Positions 22,720-34,859 of a stretch of DNA of 64,000 nucleotides are shown one piece after another. Made by a program: the position numbers and the translations under genes. Source of the stretch: Candolleomyces eurysporus (taxonomy: Eukaryota; Basidiomycota; Agaricomycetes; Agaricales; Psathyrellaceae); the NCBI GenBank assembly GCA_027579435.1, contig JANBPK010001193.1:118721-182720 (forward strand). The letters are read 5' to 3'. Numbering within the stretch: the first letter of the stretch is position 1; every line of letters starts with the position of its first letter. A model generated the notes under the pieces. The model made no database searches. It saw only the letters and a program-made list of their open reading frames with translations, and had not been told where the DNA came from.

Positions 22720-24450
22720 TGAGGGAGAAGAGTGTGCCTTTGCAGAACGCAAAACTAAGAGTAGTATGGCGCCGTGTGACTGTGTAATTGTGTATGTGGA
22801 CTAATTGATGGACCTTTGCTCTGTTGTGATTGGTGTAGCCGCAAGGCAGCAAACCGGATGATTCGGGAGGGGATTGCGCGGTACTGCAAAAAGTGATGAT
22901 CGGCCCAACCACTGGGAGTTTTGAAGTCAAGTCAAATTGGATTGTTGTCACTGCCTCTGAGCGGTTGAACCAGGGATCTGACTGACGCTATTCGCCTATT
23001 TGCCTTCGCCCCATGGTGCAGCCAGCAAAGGTAATATATTGGATCTAATGACATCGTCTGAATCATGGGTCGTGTTACTTTAAATCGTACAGAAACAGAG
23101 CGCCGTTACATTTGTATTCTGACTAGGAAAGTACAAGAAAGCAAACACAGAAGCCCAGGTATCCAACCGAAGGGCAACCCTTTGTGGTATATTATAAGTT
23201 ACGTGCTGATCTCTGGCCTGGCGCCCCGGACCGCTCAGCTATCTCTCACTGCGGTCAAAGGTATCCACGTTCAGGTCGGCCCAGATGATTTCCTTCCACC
23301 TCTGTTGGTTTTCAAAAAGGATCCTCCCCAAGTTGATCAGGATTCTCGGCCAAGGCTGGGCATGTCGCAGAACGATAAAGGTTGCTGGTTGATCAATTTA
23401 ACATTCTCTGAACCTTGTATCGTGTTTTTCGGTGGATTGGCGTCTGCCTTTCCTGCCGAGGTGCCCCAATCTCCTGAGCCACTTGATAGATGTGGGACTG
23501 AGCCGAAGACTACGACGACAACCATGAGGGAACGGCTGGAGCGAATTCAGGCAACGTGTACTCACAGTCAGTGAAATAGTTCCACAGATCTGACCAGCAC
23601 TCCCACTCGCAGCAGGCACAACAGCAATCACCTAGTGGAGATTAATAGCGTCAACTAACTGCAACTAAAAGTCTTCTATGGAAGGCGTACTCACAGCATC
23701 CACAATCACACCCACCACAATCACATCCACCACAGTCACATCCATCACACATCTCGACTTGTGTGCCGTATTGGTTTTGTAAAAGGTGAAGTTAGACCTC
23801 GCGGTAGGTCGTTCGAATTTCGAGGTGTGAAGATATGCAACACCAAGATAAAGTGGATCTTTTGTACCTAGGCCGGGCAGTAACCGCAACCGAACCAAAG
23901 GAGCCTGAAACGTGCGCAGCTACTCGGGTGGATCATGAACTGACATCGCTACTCTCTCCAACAAAAACGAGCGGAGCATGAGAATTGTGAGACACCGCAC
24001 TTCGCAAATGACAAAAGGCTGTGGATCCGCAGATTGACGTGGCGACTCGCCACCGCTCCCTGGCTCCCTGAGGATGCTTGGACAGGGCGCTAGATTCGTG
24101 ATTCGCAGTTTGCTGTTTGGGATACTGCATCATCTATCGTCCTCGCTGGTCAGTCTGTAGTGTTCATTAGGACAGGACATGGCTCCTCGACTCCGTGATG
24201 TCCGGAAAGTACCCTGACATTGACACCAACGATAATTCACTCTGTCATTCATGGAGCACAGGAGAGCACACACACACACACAAACACACTTGACAATAGC
24301 ACCGCTCGGGTTCGAAGCACAAACCAGTGTCATGAAAATACGGCGGTCAAAATTTGCCGCAGCATACGTTGCAGGTAAACGCTGTTTCCTTGAACATCGT
24401 CCATGATGTGATTGACGTTTGGTGTCGTTTTTCTCTCCAATTTATCTGCG
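22720..24450 (-). repeat. Tandem duplication unit B
   Basis: Direct copy of unit A in the same orientation, separated from it by about 400 bp. It carries the second cysteine-rich gene. Its right end lies about 280 bp from the NACHT stop codon. It has a CA-rich microsatellite-like tract near 24270 that is shorter in unit A (near 22160). Confidence 0.75.
23337..23752 (-). CDS. Cysteine-rich metallothionein-like protein, tandem copy B
   Basis: Minus-strand exons 23752-23695, 23631-23566 and 23509-23337 join in phase to 98 residues. Exon 1 is a near-perfect CDCGG repeat (MCDGCDCGGCDCGGCDCGC), 18 nt shorter than in copy A. Exon 2 (CDCCCACCEWECWSDLWNY) differs from copy A at only a few positions. 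The C-terminal part keeps INQQPLSF and LGRES. It has 15 Cys in the first 41 residues and no signal peptide. That both copies keep an open frame, three exons and the same intron phases, while the repeat number in exon 1 differs, argues that these are real genes. The metal-binding role is inferred from composition only. Confidence 0.6.
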
Positions 24451-24727
24451 TTTTGATCGTGTTTACTGTTCGCACCGTTAAGATGGTGACATTTATAATC
24501 TCTAGGCGCCGTCGGCCGGTCCAGATCGTCTAATATACGTCTCCCAACCAAGTCCACGGTACAATCATTGAGAGCGAAAAGGATGCCAGCTAGGTGCCCG
24601 CAGTATTATATTGCCATACCATTCACAAGTTTGTATCATAAAGGTGTGTTAAGTATGGAGTCTATCTAAACAGAATGCAGTAACTCCATAGGAAAAAGGC
24701 TTCCTTAATAAGTACAACCTCCTATTT

Positions 24728-27359
24728 TTATAAGCCAGCAAGTAGAGATTGGGATTTTGAGTCAATTCCAGTGTCACTTCCGGTTTCGCCGACGTCAACC
24801 TCGGGCAAGTCTTGGAATGGATGATCTTCTCTCTCTAGAATTGGATTCCTGTCATGAAGCATTGACTTGTAAATATACCCCCTCAGGTCCCGTGGAGCAT
24901 ATTGCTGGAATATCTCCATGAATAAGGCGATCCCCCTTGGTCCAGGACTTCGCAGCTCTTGAACAAGCTTGTTTTCTTTCCAATCGGCTCGACTGACGAC
25001 TTCCTTCAAATAATCCACACAGTCGCAAGCAATCAACCAGACAGCCCTTGGCGAGCCGTCAGGGAGCTCTGTTGATTGGAGAAGGGAAATGAATGCTGCC
25101 TCGACTGAGGATTTTGTATGGGAGGTGGCAGTGTGAATGATGGAACCACACTCGGTGAATTGCATGGGTTGGATCAGGAAGTTGGAAGGTTCGGGAGATG
25201 AGAACAAACGCCAGACGGGTGAATGGTACCGGTTCCGCTTCTGCGAGTCGTCAATGCTAAGGTAAGATCGGATGAGGCAGGCCGAGAGGTCGAGAGCAAG
25301 CATCTTCTCAATCATGCAAATATGGGCTGCTCTTGAAATTTGAAATAGTCCGAGACTCAGCCTACTCCAGAGGGGGCACCAATTATTCAGGGAAAACAGG
25401 ATGTGTTCTTCCAGCTGCTCGCTGATGGTATTCATGGTGATGGAGGTCATGCAGTTGAGCATGTTTGACAGTAGTCGCTCCTGTCCTCTGTTGAGGTCCA
25501 CAGAAAACTCCATAGAGATTGGAGGTGTCGATAGAAATTCCGTGAACGAGGAATGGAAGAAAAGGCTGTACATGGGTTCATTCATGCTCCCGATCCGAAG
25601 GACCGCATGCAAGGGTCGGAGGGCCTTGATTCCGCTGCCAAGAGATCGGCTTGATAGACGATCGAGAAGTTCAAGAACCTTCCCACAAGGCAATCTCCTG
25701 ACAATGTTCCGTATCCTGAATGCTATCGCATCCTCCAGCACCTCCAACATCAGGGTCCGATTTCTCTCAGGACAAGATCGCATAATCTGCCGGTAGAGCT
25801 CGTGAAGGGATAATAATGGTGTAGAGTGTGAGACAGGTGAACTCTTTGCAGAGTTATTGACGATGTCCTTCAAGAGCTGCCGTGGGTCGCCGTATGGATC
25901 GTCGATATGACGAATAACAGTGGCTGCGTAGAGTATGTGACCATCACTCTCCGATACTAGCCAAGCTTCCTCTGGCCACTCTTCCTCAACCCCTTCAAGA
26001 CCATGAGACGCTGCGATGCGCGAGAGCTCCACCCTCACATACCGTTTGACATCGGACATGTGGTCCCCAACCTCCCGAAGATCGAGAGGCTCCACGATCT
26101 CACGGAAATGGCTGGATTCTAAATGCCGCTTGATCCATGCCTCAGGCCTGCTGAGAATGAGGAAGGAGAGAGGAAGATGATGGGATTGGAGGCAATGGAT
26201 GAGGTTGAGCACTCGGATCTGAACGATCTCCTGCAGCTCGGCGTACTGCTTCTGCACGCGAGACTCGCGATCCGAGTTGATACATTCGTCAATCCCGTCG
26301 ACAATAATGACTCGGTTGGGCATAGCGTTGAAATCGGGGAGGCATTTGAAAGACTGAACTATCAGCTCTACAAGCTGAATCTCAAGCGCCATCTTCACGA
26401 TACCAGGCTTGGATTTGACTACGGCCTCGATGCGGGGGCGGAGCTCTGGGATTGACTCTGCCAGTTGGTACGCGAGGGTGATTATAAAACGGGAGGGGGA
26501 GTTGCGTTCCGGCGAGGTCCTCCAGAAGAAGAAAGCTGCGCCAACGGGGTTGAAACCGAGCTCATTCTTCATTGCTTTCAGCTTCTCTGTAACAGTTCCG
26601 GCAACTGCCGTTTTGCCATAACCTGCTGGTGCCTGCACCCACATAATATGTTTCTTCCCTCTATTGTTGTCCAGATACCAGCCAACGATCCTAGTAACGA
26701 CGACCTCACGAGTCCCAGGGTGGCACAATGGAGGTGGGTATCGTTCGTCAGATTCATGCATCGCGCCCATGGCGGCATGTTGATACAGAAGCTGGAGACC
26801 TGGTAGCATGAGTGAGTTCCCTGTTGATCGGGGCCATATTCACTACCACAGAGTGCATGGGCACTTACCGTCAAGCGTGGAAATATGTGTATCGTTGTAA
26901 ACGTCGCCAGAGATGGGCCCGTTGAAAATGGGACCATTATTGGACGGCTGATAGTACAGGAGCGGTCGCTCAACTTGGCTTTGACAGTCTAGCGTTCGCG
27001 ATCGAGTTAGAACACAATCAAAGTTCGGATCTTGACAGTGTTACATACGATGAATGTGACTGTAGTACTCCTCATTCGCTCTATGGCTGGCTCGTGCGAC
27101 TGATGGGCAATGATGTTGAAAGGGTGGGGTTATCGTGGCTTCAGGTGTCCAAATAGAATCATTAAGAGCTGATACTTCGGAGCCAGCACCTGTCTGAGCC
27201 AGCATAAGGACTTCGTTAGGCAGATTCACGGAACCGTTGCAGGCATCAAGGGCCAAGTCTATCGGACCTCTAGTGTGTCAGTTTTTTCTCCACTCTGAGA
27301 TAAATCTGGACCTCACCATCTTCTCCTAACTGACTCGACTTCCTTCTTGTGCCGAGCAT
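24728..27359 (-). CDS. NACHT-domain STAND NTPase (NLR-like)
   Basis: Minus-strand exons 27359-27317, 27258-27049, 26988-26869 and 26799-24728 join in phase to 814 residues, starting MLGTRRKSSQLGED. An N-terminal stretch GPIFNGPISGDVYNDT precedes the NTPase, as often seen in agaric NACHT proteins. The P-loop reads APAGYGKTA (about 181-189), followed by AAFFFWR, a Walker-B VIIVDGIDEC (about 288-297) and a sensor-like LSFLILSRPEAWI. The remaining C-terminal half is helical with no WD40, ankyrin or TPR repeats that I can see, so it lacks a classic recognition array. Family knowledge: such proteins act as regulated switches in fungal incompatibility and innate-immunity-like responses. The ligand is unknown. 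Confidence 0.88.
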
Positions 27360-29817
27360 GACAAACGCGGTGGGGCGCTGGAAAGAATGTTGTAATATAA
27401 TGTAGCGCCTAGCACATCGTATTATTTATTATGATGTTTATCATTAGGTTACACGCCTGCACACTTGCATCCCCTACGGTTGTATCGCGGGCTGTGTTTG
27501 TGCTGATATCCGCATGCCTGAAGAACTTCACAGCAGGAAAGCTGTTCTTTTGTACAGTACCTCGACATGTCCAACAGCCTCATTCATAAACGCCCGTCGA
27601 CCCTGCACGTAACCATGGCTTCTGTCCTGACTTATTAACTGTCGAAAATGCTCTAAATGATATGTACTCGGTTCTCCGGATGCCGTACATACAGGAAGAG
27701 CCTTGACACCAACGGCAGTTGCATCACAGCTTCATACCCCATCGAGCTACACAGCATTTTAACACTCATAAGGTCCGCCACATAGGGACTTCAGCTTTTC
27801 CAAATGTTCTTCCATCACTCCTGCGCAAAACCTAAAATTAGCAGCGTCAACTAGGGATCTCGAGGGCTCGGAGGTGGATGAGGGTTCGAAAGAGAAGGTT
27901 CGGAACGTTATTGTTTTCAACGCGGTGATTATTTAATCTTTCAGTCGCAATCACCTCTGTGTTGCGCAATGATCGGACTCAACGACGGCTCGTTCTCGTC
28001 GATCAAGGAAGTCGAGTCTTCCTCTAAGCATATGATGAACGGCCGGAGAGGCACCCTTCCAAAGACCGACATCTCCAATTTCGGCAGTTGGGAGAGACTT
28101 GACCAGAAATTTCGCGGTTTCCATTTCCATCTGAACACGACAACAGCTGGGGGAGGACTAATTTCATGCCTGCAGCAACGCCAAAGCTTTCAGAGACCCC
28201 GCACACCTCGGGGTCTAGTAATGCGTCTGCGAGGACGGACCCTTAGTAGCGTCGAGGAATATATATGTGAGGGAAATGTATGTCGGTAGAGAGCTACGTA
28301 GAAGTTCAGTCGAATGGTTGACATAACCCGCCAATCCGTCCTTGGCCATCCATCTCTGGGTGTATATTGGAAGAGTCTACGACAGTCTACGGCGAATGCA
28401 ACGCTCACGGTTGAGGGAGCGGGTGCTATGTGGACATGCTGGGAGGATCTCCGTGCTTCTGCAGCAGTCCAGCTTAGGCAGTGGAGGGAATGTGGGTGAG
28501 TGCAAGGATGACGGACTTCATATCGTAGTCGTATTTTGCTTCTTCTTTGGATTTAGTAACTTGTTCGACATTGGCGGTGAGCACGATCTCGATAGCCGCA
28601 ACGGTTTCGACGTCGACAAGCCTTACCTTCCTTCCTCCTTCCTCGTCATCGGCTTCGATTATCAATGTTTCATGATCAGCGCCTCATCAACCTCTGTACC
28701 TGCTCCATCGCCTTCACAAATTTAATTATCCTGACCTCCACGTTATTCTACGATAGCGACTGCGACCCAAGAACTGCAGCAACACCAACCTCTCCTACAA
28801 ATCGAATCATTCAACTCATGGAATCGAGCGAGCATCCTCGTTCCACAGCTGAGCTTCGCACAGCAGGCAGAGCAGCGGAAGTAATTTCGAGATCGTGAGG
28901 GTTGGGCCAGACTCGAATTGAGGATGGTCGACTAGACTGAGATAGGGAAGGGTTCGAAGGTGGATGGGCCATGACCCAGAGTCTCTGCTGATGTCCTATC
29001 AGTGATCCTAATCTTGGCTGGGGACGACGTTCTCGAGGCTGTCAATGGTCTTCGACGTCGTAAAGTCCGTGGTATCATTTTATTTGGGTCCATGGGTTCA
29101 TATCACTAGGTTTTTCAATGAATTGCGTCCAAAAAGTCATTCTCAGTCCCAAACGTCACTCCGAACAAATACCGACCGCAGAAAAGCCCATTTCAATAGT
29201 CTTGTTTTACCTCTGAAAATCGACTATTGAGGATATAAAGGGACGAATCTGTCGCAGAAGTAGACTGTTTGTCCCATCCAGAAGATTCTTTGCCCAAAAT
29301 TACGGAGAAGAACCGGGCGTGTATGGCCTTCTTGTGACGCGTCAGTCCGAGAGGGTATCACGGCGTACTCCTCCCCAATATGACAGGTTCATTATACCGA
29401 GCCGGCCGCTTCTATTGGCTCGTCATTGCACCCGTTTTGGACTCTTTGAATCCTAAGTCCCGACCATACCTCGATTCACCGCTTCTTGGTGTGATTTTGA
29501 ACGAGGAAGCATGCCACCTGACAGTACAAGAGCCTTCGCTGAGTCCCACCCCGCTAGTGTCAGATGCTGCATTACTGGCACACATGCTCTTCCCTCTCCC
29601 CCGTTCTTCTGCCAGAGCCGTGTGCGGTGAAAACATCTTTCAAGATGGCACCAGTTCTGCTTCGATTCCTCACAGATCTCTTCTCGTGGCGACCGTATAC
29701 CCAGTGGCAAAACGATATCCTGCCGAAGTTCTTGCTGCTTCAGTATATTAAGAGGTCAGACGCATACCAAATATCGTTGACGGCTCTTAGCTGACTGTCA
29801 ACTCTGAAAAGGCCATC
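27360..29817. other. Intergenic between NACHT gene and GH11 gene
   Basis: No gene recognised. Open frames near 27.9-28.9 kb overlap on both strands and lack domains. The final 80 bp holds a TATA-like GTATATTAAG (about 29742), consistent with the GH11 promoter. The plus frame 29380-29751 shows no homology and is probably promoter sequence. Confidence 0.4.
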
Positions 29818-30566
29818 ATGAAGCTCTTACTCTCGTCTATCATTGCTGCCGCTACCGCCATCGTCGGCGTCCTCGCTGCCCCATCCGCCGAGCCCCCTGT
29901 AGTACAGGCTGACACTGGAACGCCCAGTGCTACTGGTATCCACNGGGGGGCATTACTACTTCTGGCAGACGGATAACCAGGCTACCGCGTATTACACCAA
30001 CACCGGTAATGGAACTTATAGTCTCCAATGGACCGGTACCAAGGAAAACCTCGTCGGTGGAAAGGGATGGAACCCCGGGACTGCTGACCGGTGAGAGGCA
30101 ACATCCTTCGTCGCTATCCCCTTTGCTCACACGTTGATCTTTTTACAGAGTAATCAGCTACAACGGCACGTACCAGCCAAGAGGTAGCAGCCTCCTCGGC
30201 GTCTATGGCTGGACTCGCAACGCTTTGACCGAGTACTACATTGTCGAGTCCTACGGCAGGCGTAATCCATCCTCGGCTGCGAAACATAGGGGGAGCGTGA
30301 GGTGCAACGGTGCGAGATACGATATACTTTCCACCTGGAGGAAGGACCAGCCTTCGATTGAAGGCACGGCGACGTTCGAGCAGTTCTGGTCCGTGAGGAG
30401 TCGCAAGAAGAGACTTGGTAGAGAGATTAGTGGGACGGTGGATGTTGCATGCCACTTCGATGCTTGGAAGAGCGCTGGCATGAATGTGGGTTCGGAGTAT
30501 AGTTTCCAAATTATGGCCACGCAGGGGTCTTTCGGCAGCGGCTCGTCTAGTATTACAATTTCCTAG
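29818..30566 (+). CDS. GH11 endo-xylanase-like protein with acid/base Glu replaced by Gln
   Basis: Exons 29818-30090 and 30149-30566 give 229 residues if the N at 29944 is left out, which restores HGGHYYFW. The signal peptide is MKLLLSSIIAAATAIVGVLAA. GH11 jelly-roll hallmarks are GTYSLQW, VGGKGWNPG, GVYGWTRN, the thumb PSIEGTATFEQFWSVR and the tail SGSSSITIS. The nucleophile is kept in TEYYIVES (Glu119, 30231-30233). The general acid/base site, normally A-T-E-G, reads MATQGSF: Gln216, codon CAG at 30522-30524. FGTYNP is GRRNP. Family knowledge: GH11 enzymes cut beta-1,4-xylan by a retaining mechanism that needs both Glu. Inference: it folds and is secreted but is strongly impaired as a xylanase, possibly a binding or decoy protein. 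Confidence 0.9.
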
Positions 30567-31940
30567 GTTCTGTTGGTGTAGTTTGTGCGGGCGGAAGAGA
30601 TGTATAATGAATGTGTTCGTGATGTGCTAACTGGATGGACTCACATGTCAAGCTACGGCCAAGTAATCAGGTCCATGAAACCAACGAAGATCACCTTGAG
30701 CTGACGTCACGATTTTTATCGATCGATAAGAAGGACGTCCCTTCACTCGGGAATTCCGGCACTCCGTGATAAGAGAGAATGCGTTGTAAAAGAGCGGGCT
30801 GCGGGACGATGCTGCTTAACCGTGTAGGGAAAGCGTCGTGTGTGCAATGTGACCCGTCAACGGATAGATATATAATCGCTGGGAGATTTTCAAGCTCCCT
30901 ACGAGTTGGAATTTGATGCAATTGCAGGAGTATGGTGGTATTTAGGACCACTCATGGCTCGGGAGATAGTGTAGGATGAGGAATCATTCATACCCGCAGG
31001 ATGAAATCAAAAAGGTGAATAACCGCCGAGCATGGCTCTCAGCTCTCATTAAACGAGACAGCCCATAGAACTTCCTTTCATTTTTGTCATAGCTTTAGGA
31101 TGAGCTCAAACCGACATCAACTCGAAGGCGACCAAGCGAAATTGAAGGTTCCGTCCCCTTGTGCTCAGAAACCACCCAAAGACTGCACAAGGAGCCTCGA
31201 ACGAGGTCGATTTTTGAGATGAATGGCAAGAGCTTGATCCCCTTGTCTCCCTATGATGAAGTTGCCGCTATTAACCACCCTACTTGGGACGTACCGTCCT
31301 TGGAGAGCAAAGGCATGACAGCAATCGGCAATCGACAAGGTGGGTATAGACTGGAGTCGTACCATCAGGCGACATCATCATAACCCTTCCGTCTTGTGAA
31401 TAACACAGATAAGGCGTTGAAGAGGGATTGTCTACGCCTCTGGAGCAACAGAGCAGGAGCTGAAAACCTGCTGCCTTCCCAAACTTGGGGCAAGCAGGCG
31501 GAGTTGCTTTGTCATCACTGTGCACCGATGTTTGGCAAGAGCTTCCGATGCGTGAGGGTAACAGCACCTTTGCGTTCGACATCGCTCCTCGCCAACACTA
31601 CCGTCGTTCTGCCTCATGGCCGACTGTCAGGCGATCAAGAGCCCCCAAGTGTACCATCTCGCTCGCATCCGATCATCAGCAAGCAGTTGACGCAGAACTT
31701 CCGTACTTTCGAATGGTCTCGATTCATTGTCTGCAATGTCGTATCAGCCTGCGTTCGCTGCCGGTGAAGCCATGGATTCCATCCACACATTGAGTCGTCT
31801 GTTCATAGCTTTTCTTCATTTTACTGACCTATTCTTAGTCTCCTGAGTTCCTGCGAGAAACGTTCACCATCTCTGGTTAGATCCGTACCGCGGGCTCCTC
31901 TCTGTTTTAACAGGTCGCTTTGTCGCAAACAGTCCCGCTC
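30567..31940. other. Intergenic; short segment repeated near 56.4 kb
   Basis: No supported gene. A segment around 31513-31545 (GTCATCACTGTGCACCGATG and following) recurs near 56440, pointing to a shared mobile or duplicated fragment. Frames on both strands are short and overlapping. Confidence 0.4.
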
Positions 31941-32068
31941 CCTCCCTCCCCCGCTCGTCACTAGTTCACTCCTTCCTCTGTCAGCCCCGATTGCACTTCC
32001 CCTTTGTCCCCCAGCACAGCCGGGCCCTTCACTCCTCCAGCGTTCTTCTCTCCAGATCGCTCCTTGCC

Positions 32069-32272
32069 ATGCCTGCTCAAGATTTTCCCCCTCCTCTCTG
32101 GCGTCAAGTCCGGAGCCAAGCTGAGCTTGGTCTCCCAAATACCCTTTCGAGTCCCGATAACAACTGGGACGCTAGCTCTGCTCCCTCTGATTTGCTCGGT
32201 GAAAAGCTGGGTATGGGTCTCGTCTCCAGTTGGGACGAATTTTCCTCAGGCGCTCGAGGCGAGCTAGCATGA
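32069..32272 (+). CDS. Small ORF of a two-copy family Z (67 aa)
   Basis: The ATG frame starts MPAQDFPPPLWRQVRSQ and ends DEFSSGARGELA. The surrounding 31950-32360 segment matches the minus strand of 43680-44200, where a diverged frame keeps PHDFTPP, a region near SPDNN and a TRGELE ending. Coding status is uncertain: similarity could reflect DNA duplication rather than protein conservation, and the second copy carries an extra insert and frame changes. No domain or signal peptide recognised. Confidence 0.3.
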   Translation: MPAQDFPPPLWRQVRSQAELGLPNTLSSPDNNWDASSAPSDLLGEKLGMGLVSSWDEFSSGARGELA

Positions 32273-32769
32273 TCCTACCCTTATTCTGTGTTCCTGGCTG
32301 GGCAGCTTGCCCAACTGTTGTTTCAGTAATTTTGCGCACTGCTGAACCCTTCTTTGCGAGCAGCTGGTGCCACCGACCATATCCCTAATGGATGTCGCGT
32401 GTCTGTAGAATTTCGTTTTCCTTTATTCTTCGACTGATTCTGTGTATAACTCGGTTATTCGTCCCTTATTACCATTCGTAGTATTCGTAGTATCGGGCAA
32501 ACCCTAGCGCTAAGCGGTCAATGGTTGCAATGAAGCTCTATCGAACCTTCATACCACCGACCTCTAGATCTCGGTTGTGGGTGCAGTAGACACTCTCGAA
32601 TAATAGAGGTTCCGCTACGTCTTCGAACAGTTTGTATGGATAAAAGCGAAATGGATGAGGGTATGGATACTTCGAACGCTCGAGTGGGAAACAGCTGGAT
32701 GATTGAGTTCCGTGGCAGCTATTTAAGAGCCTTCAGGAATCTATTTCCGCAACTCTCGACTTGGAGGAA

Positions 32770-34195
32770 TTAGGCACGGAAGAAAACACAGGAATATACT
32801 TCGGTTGAACTTAGACTGAGCAATGTGCTGCTGTCCGACAGACGATAAAGAGGGCTATCAAAATATATTGCTAGCAGAGTGAGTAGATATAAATGAGTAA
32901 GACAATGAGCGAAATACACAATGACGGCCGGGTTACGGAAGATAATGATAGCAACAACGAATAGCGAACCAAGAAAAAGGATTGGCAACGTGACAAAAAA
33001 CCCAAAAATGGAACCCGAGAAGTACCAGTGACGGAAGAATGGCGATCTAAAGAATGGTGCGGAAGATATATTGAGGTGTTAGGTTTCGACTCTATCGAGT
33101 GACTCTAGGCCTGCTTTCATGAGCTCGTGTGCAAACCAAAAAAAGAGCAGAAAAGACTCACGTTTAGCCGCAGGAGTTCAAGATCTGGCAAGCCTGGGGT
33201 TGAGCCTTTGCAACAGGGGCTGGTGCCGGCATAGGCGACGCAATGACGAACGACGAGCCTATCGATTGTATGAAATTAGTTCATTGACCAAGTTCCACTC
33301 TCAAAGACAAAGGGCTTACCAGCGAAGACAGCGAGGACAGCGGCAAAGACGATGCGGGTGAACTGCATGGTTTGTGAAAAAATTCAAGGTAGTGAGGTGG
33401 AGTGGCAGAGGCTCGATTTCGAGATATAGAGACTGTAGATGTTTTCTGAGAGGGTAGAGGACGGTTGTTAATCCTGGTTCCTCTCTCAAACCCAGAATAT
33501 ATACCCTCTTCCTGTATTCGCCAACGATCATCATTCTTTCCCCGAAAAGGTGTGGCAACAAAAGCTGTTCCTGATACTAACGTTTCCCATCCCGCCGCCG
33601 ATGGCAAAATTCAAAGTTAATTAAATTGAGTCCCACTGCTCGGTCCCTGCTCCTAGAACAAGGCAGTACCCAATTTGGGACGTTCGTATATTCGTTCGTC
33701 CATCCACTGAATGTTGGTGGTCGGGACGGAATTAACCAAGCCTACTATTCATCGTGATTGCAACTACTTAGCGACTAGACAGCAAGGATTTAATACATTG
33801 AATGAATAGGTATTCAAGCAGGCGAGACATGGGGGTATCCCTAAGAAATGGATATCTATGGAAGTGCGCTTGTGCATCCTCCCAAACCCCTGCATCATCC
33901 CCTTGGTAAACCGGAGTCAAGTGCTGGCTCTCATTTGTTATTGAACTGGATCGATCTCACGTACATCCATGCGGCGGTGACAGCCATATTAACGATATTT
34001 AGAATAGCTCATCTTTGAGCTTTTGGGGGAGGGAAGCATAAGCCTCGTCGGTTTTTGGATAGAAATGCGCTTTCTTATGAACGATACTCGACGCAATCTC
34101 ACTCGAGCCGAGGGTACGTTGACTGAGCGGTCTACGCAGATGTAATCTCGAATCCACCTTCCACTTCTCTGAGTGTCACTTCTCATACAGCATGT
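32770..34195 (-). repeat. Dispersed repeat R, copy R2 (inverted), with peptide gene copy 2
   Basis: Reverse-complement copy of 40755-42120 and 46240-47650. Shared anchors read on the minus strand: CACTCAGAGAAGTGG, a TTTTGGATGGAAAT-like block, GTCTAGTCGCTAAGTA, CGAACGAATATACGAACGTC, a TATATTCTGGG promoter, the peptide gene and the 3' block with CCGGCCGTCATTGTG. Confidence 0.75.
33164..33368 (-). CDS. Secreted peptide precursor, CQILNSCG family, copy 2
   Basis: Minus-strand exons 33368-33320 and 33258-33164 give 47 residues with the same phase-1 intron after codon 16. Signal peptide MQFTRIVFAAVLAVFAG. The pro-region has eight X-Pro/X-Ala dipeptides, SP-MP-AP-AP-VA-KA-QP-QA, then CQILNSCG and a stop. 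Compared with copies 3 and 4 the pro-region changes at several residues (IP to MP, VP to AP, EA to KA) but every change leaves Pro or Ala in the second position. This is what dipeptidyl-aminopeptidase trimming would require. The promoter has a TATATTCTGGG element near 33495 (minus strand). Confidence 0.88.
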
Positions 34196-34859
34196 GAATG
34201 GGCTCGCTTTACCGAAGATCGGAGGACATTACAAAATGGCTTCTAACGAGTGAGATCGGAAAGTGTGTGCCGAACTCCGTGGATCCAAGTGACGGTACGT
34301 AACGACTGCAAGTTAGTTGAGTTGAAGGGGGGAGACAAGCGAGACGATGCGATTTAGACGCAAAGCAACGGAGTAACGTGAGATATGTATACGTCGTTGT
34401 TGCTTAGAGCAATCTTCGCTCTCAAAGCGTACGCCTCAACATAACACTGATGGCTGCTTCGCAACTCACGCTCCCTTTTTATATTTCGAAGTATTTTCTG
34501 ATACGAGTCAAAGCAATTTCAGAGCCTTCTAAAGCATTCTTACTTAGATTGCTCCATTTCGCACTGGTCATTCACTCAGCTTCCACCACAATTGTTACTA
34601 ACTGACTGATGCCCATCCAGCGTCAGACAGATGATCTACGTTGCTGATTGCGTGGGAGCGATTGGGAATTCACCCTGAAGCGGTTGGAAGTCGAGGAGGT
34701 CGAGTAAAGAGCAAACGGTGCTGAAGGTCTGTGGCAGACATGGCATACGTTGAAGGTGAGTCAATCGTCAGCAGAAAAGGGGAGTGCCAAAGATGTCCGA
34801 AGATGCATCAGAAGTCGAGAGGAAACTCGGGAGAAACACACTTGAATTGATAGAGGATC

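Noticed and set aside
25401..26806. Plus-strand open frames of 70-131 codons
   Set aside because: They are antisense shadows of the NACHT coding exon.
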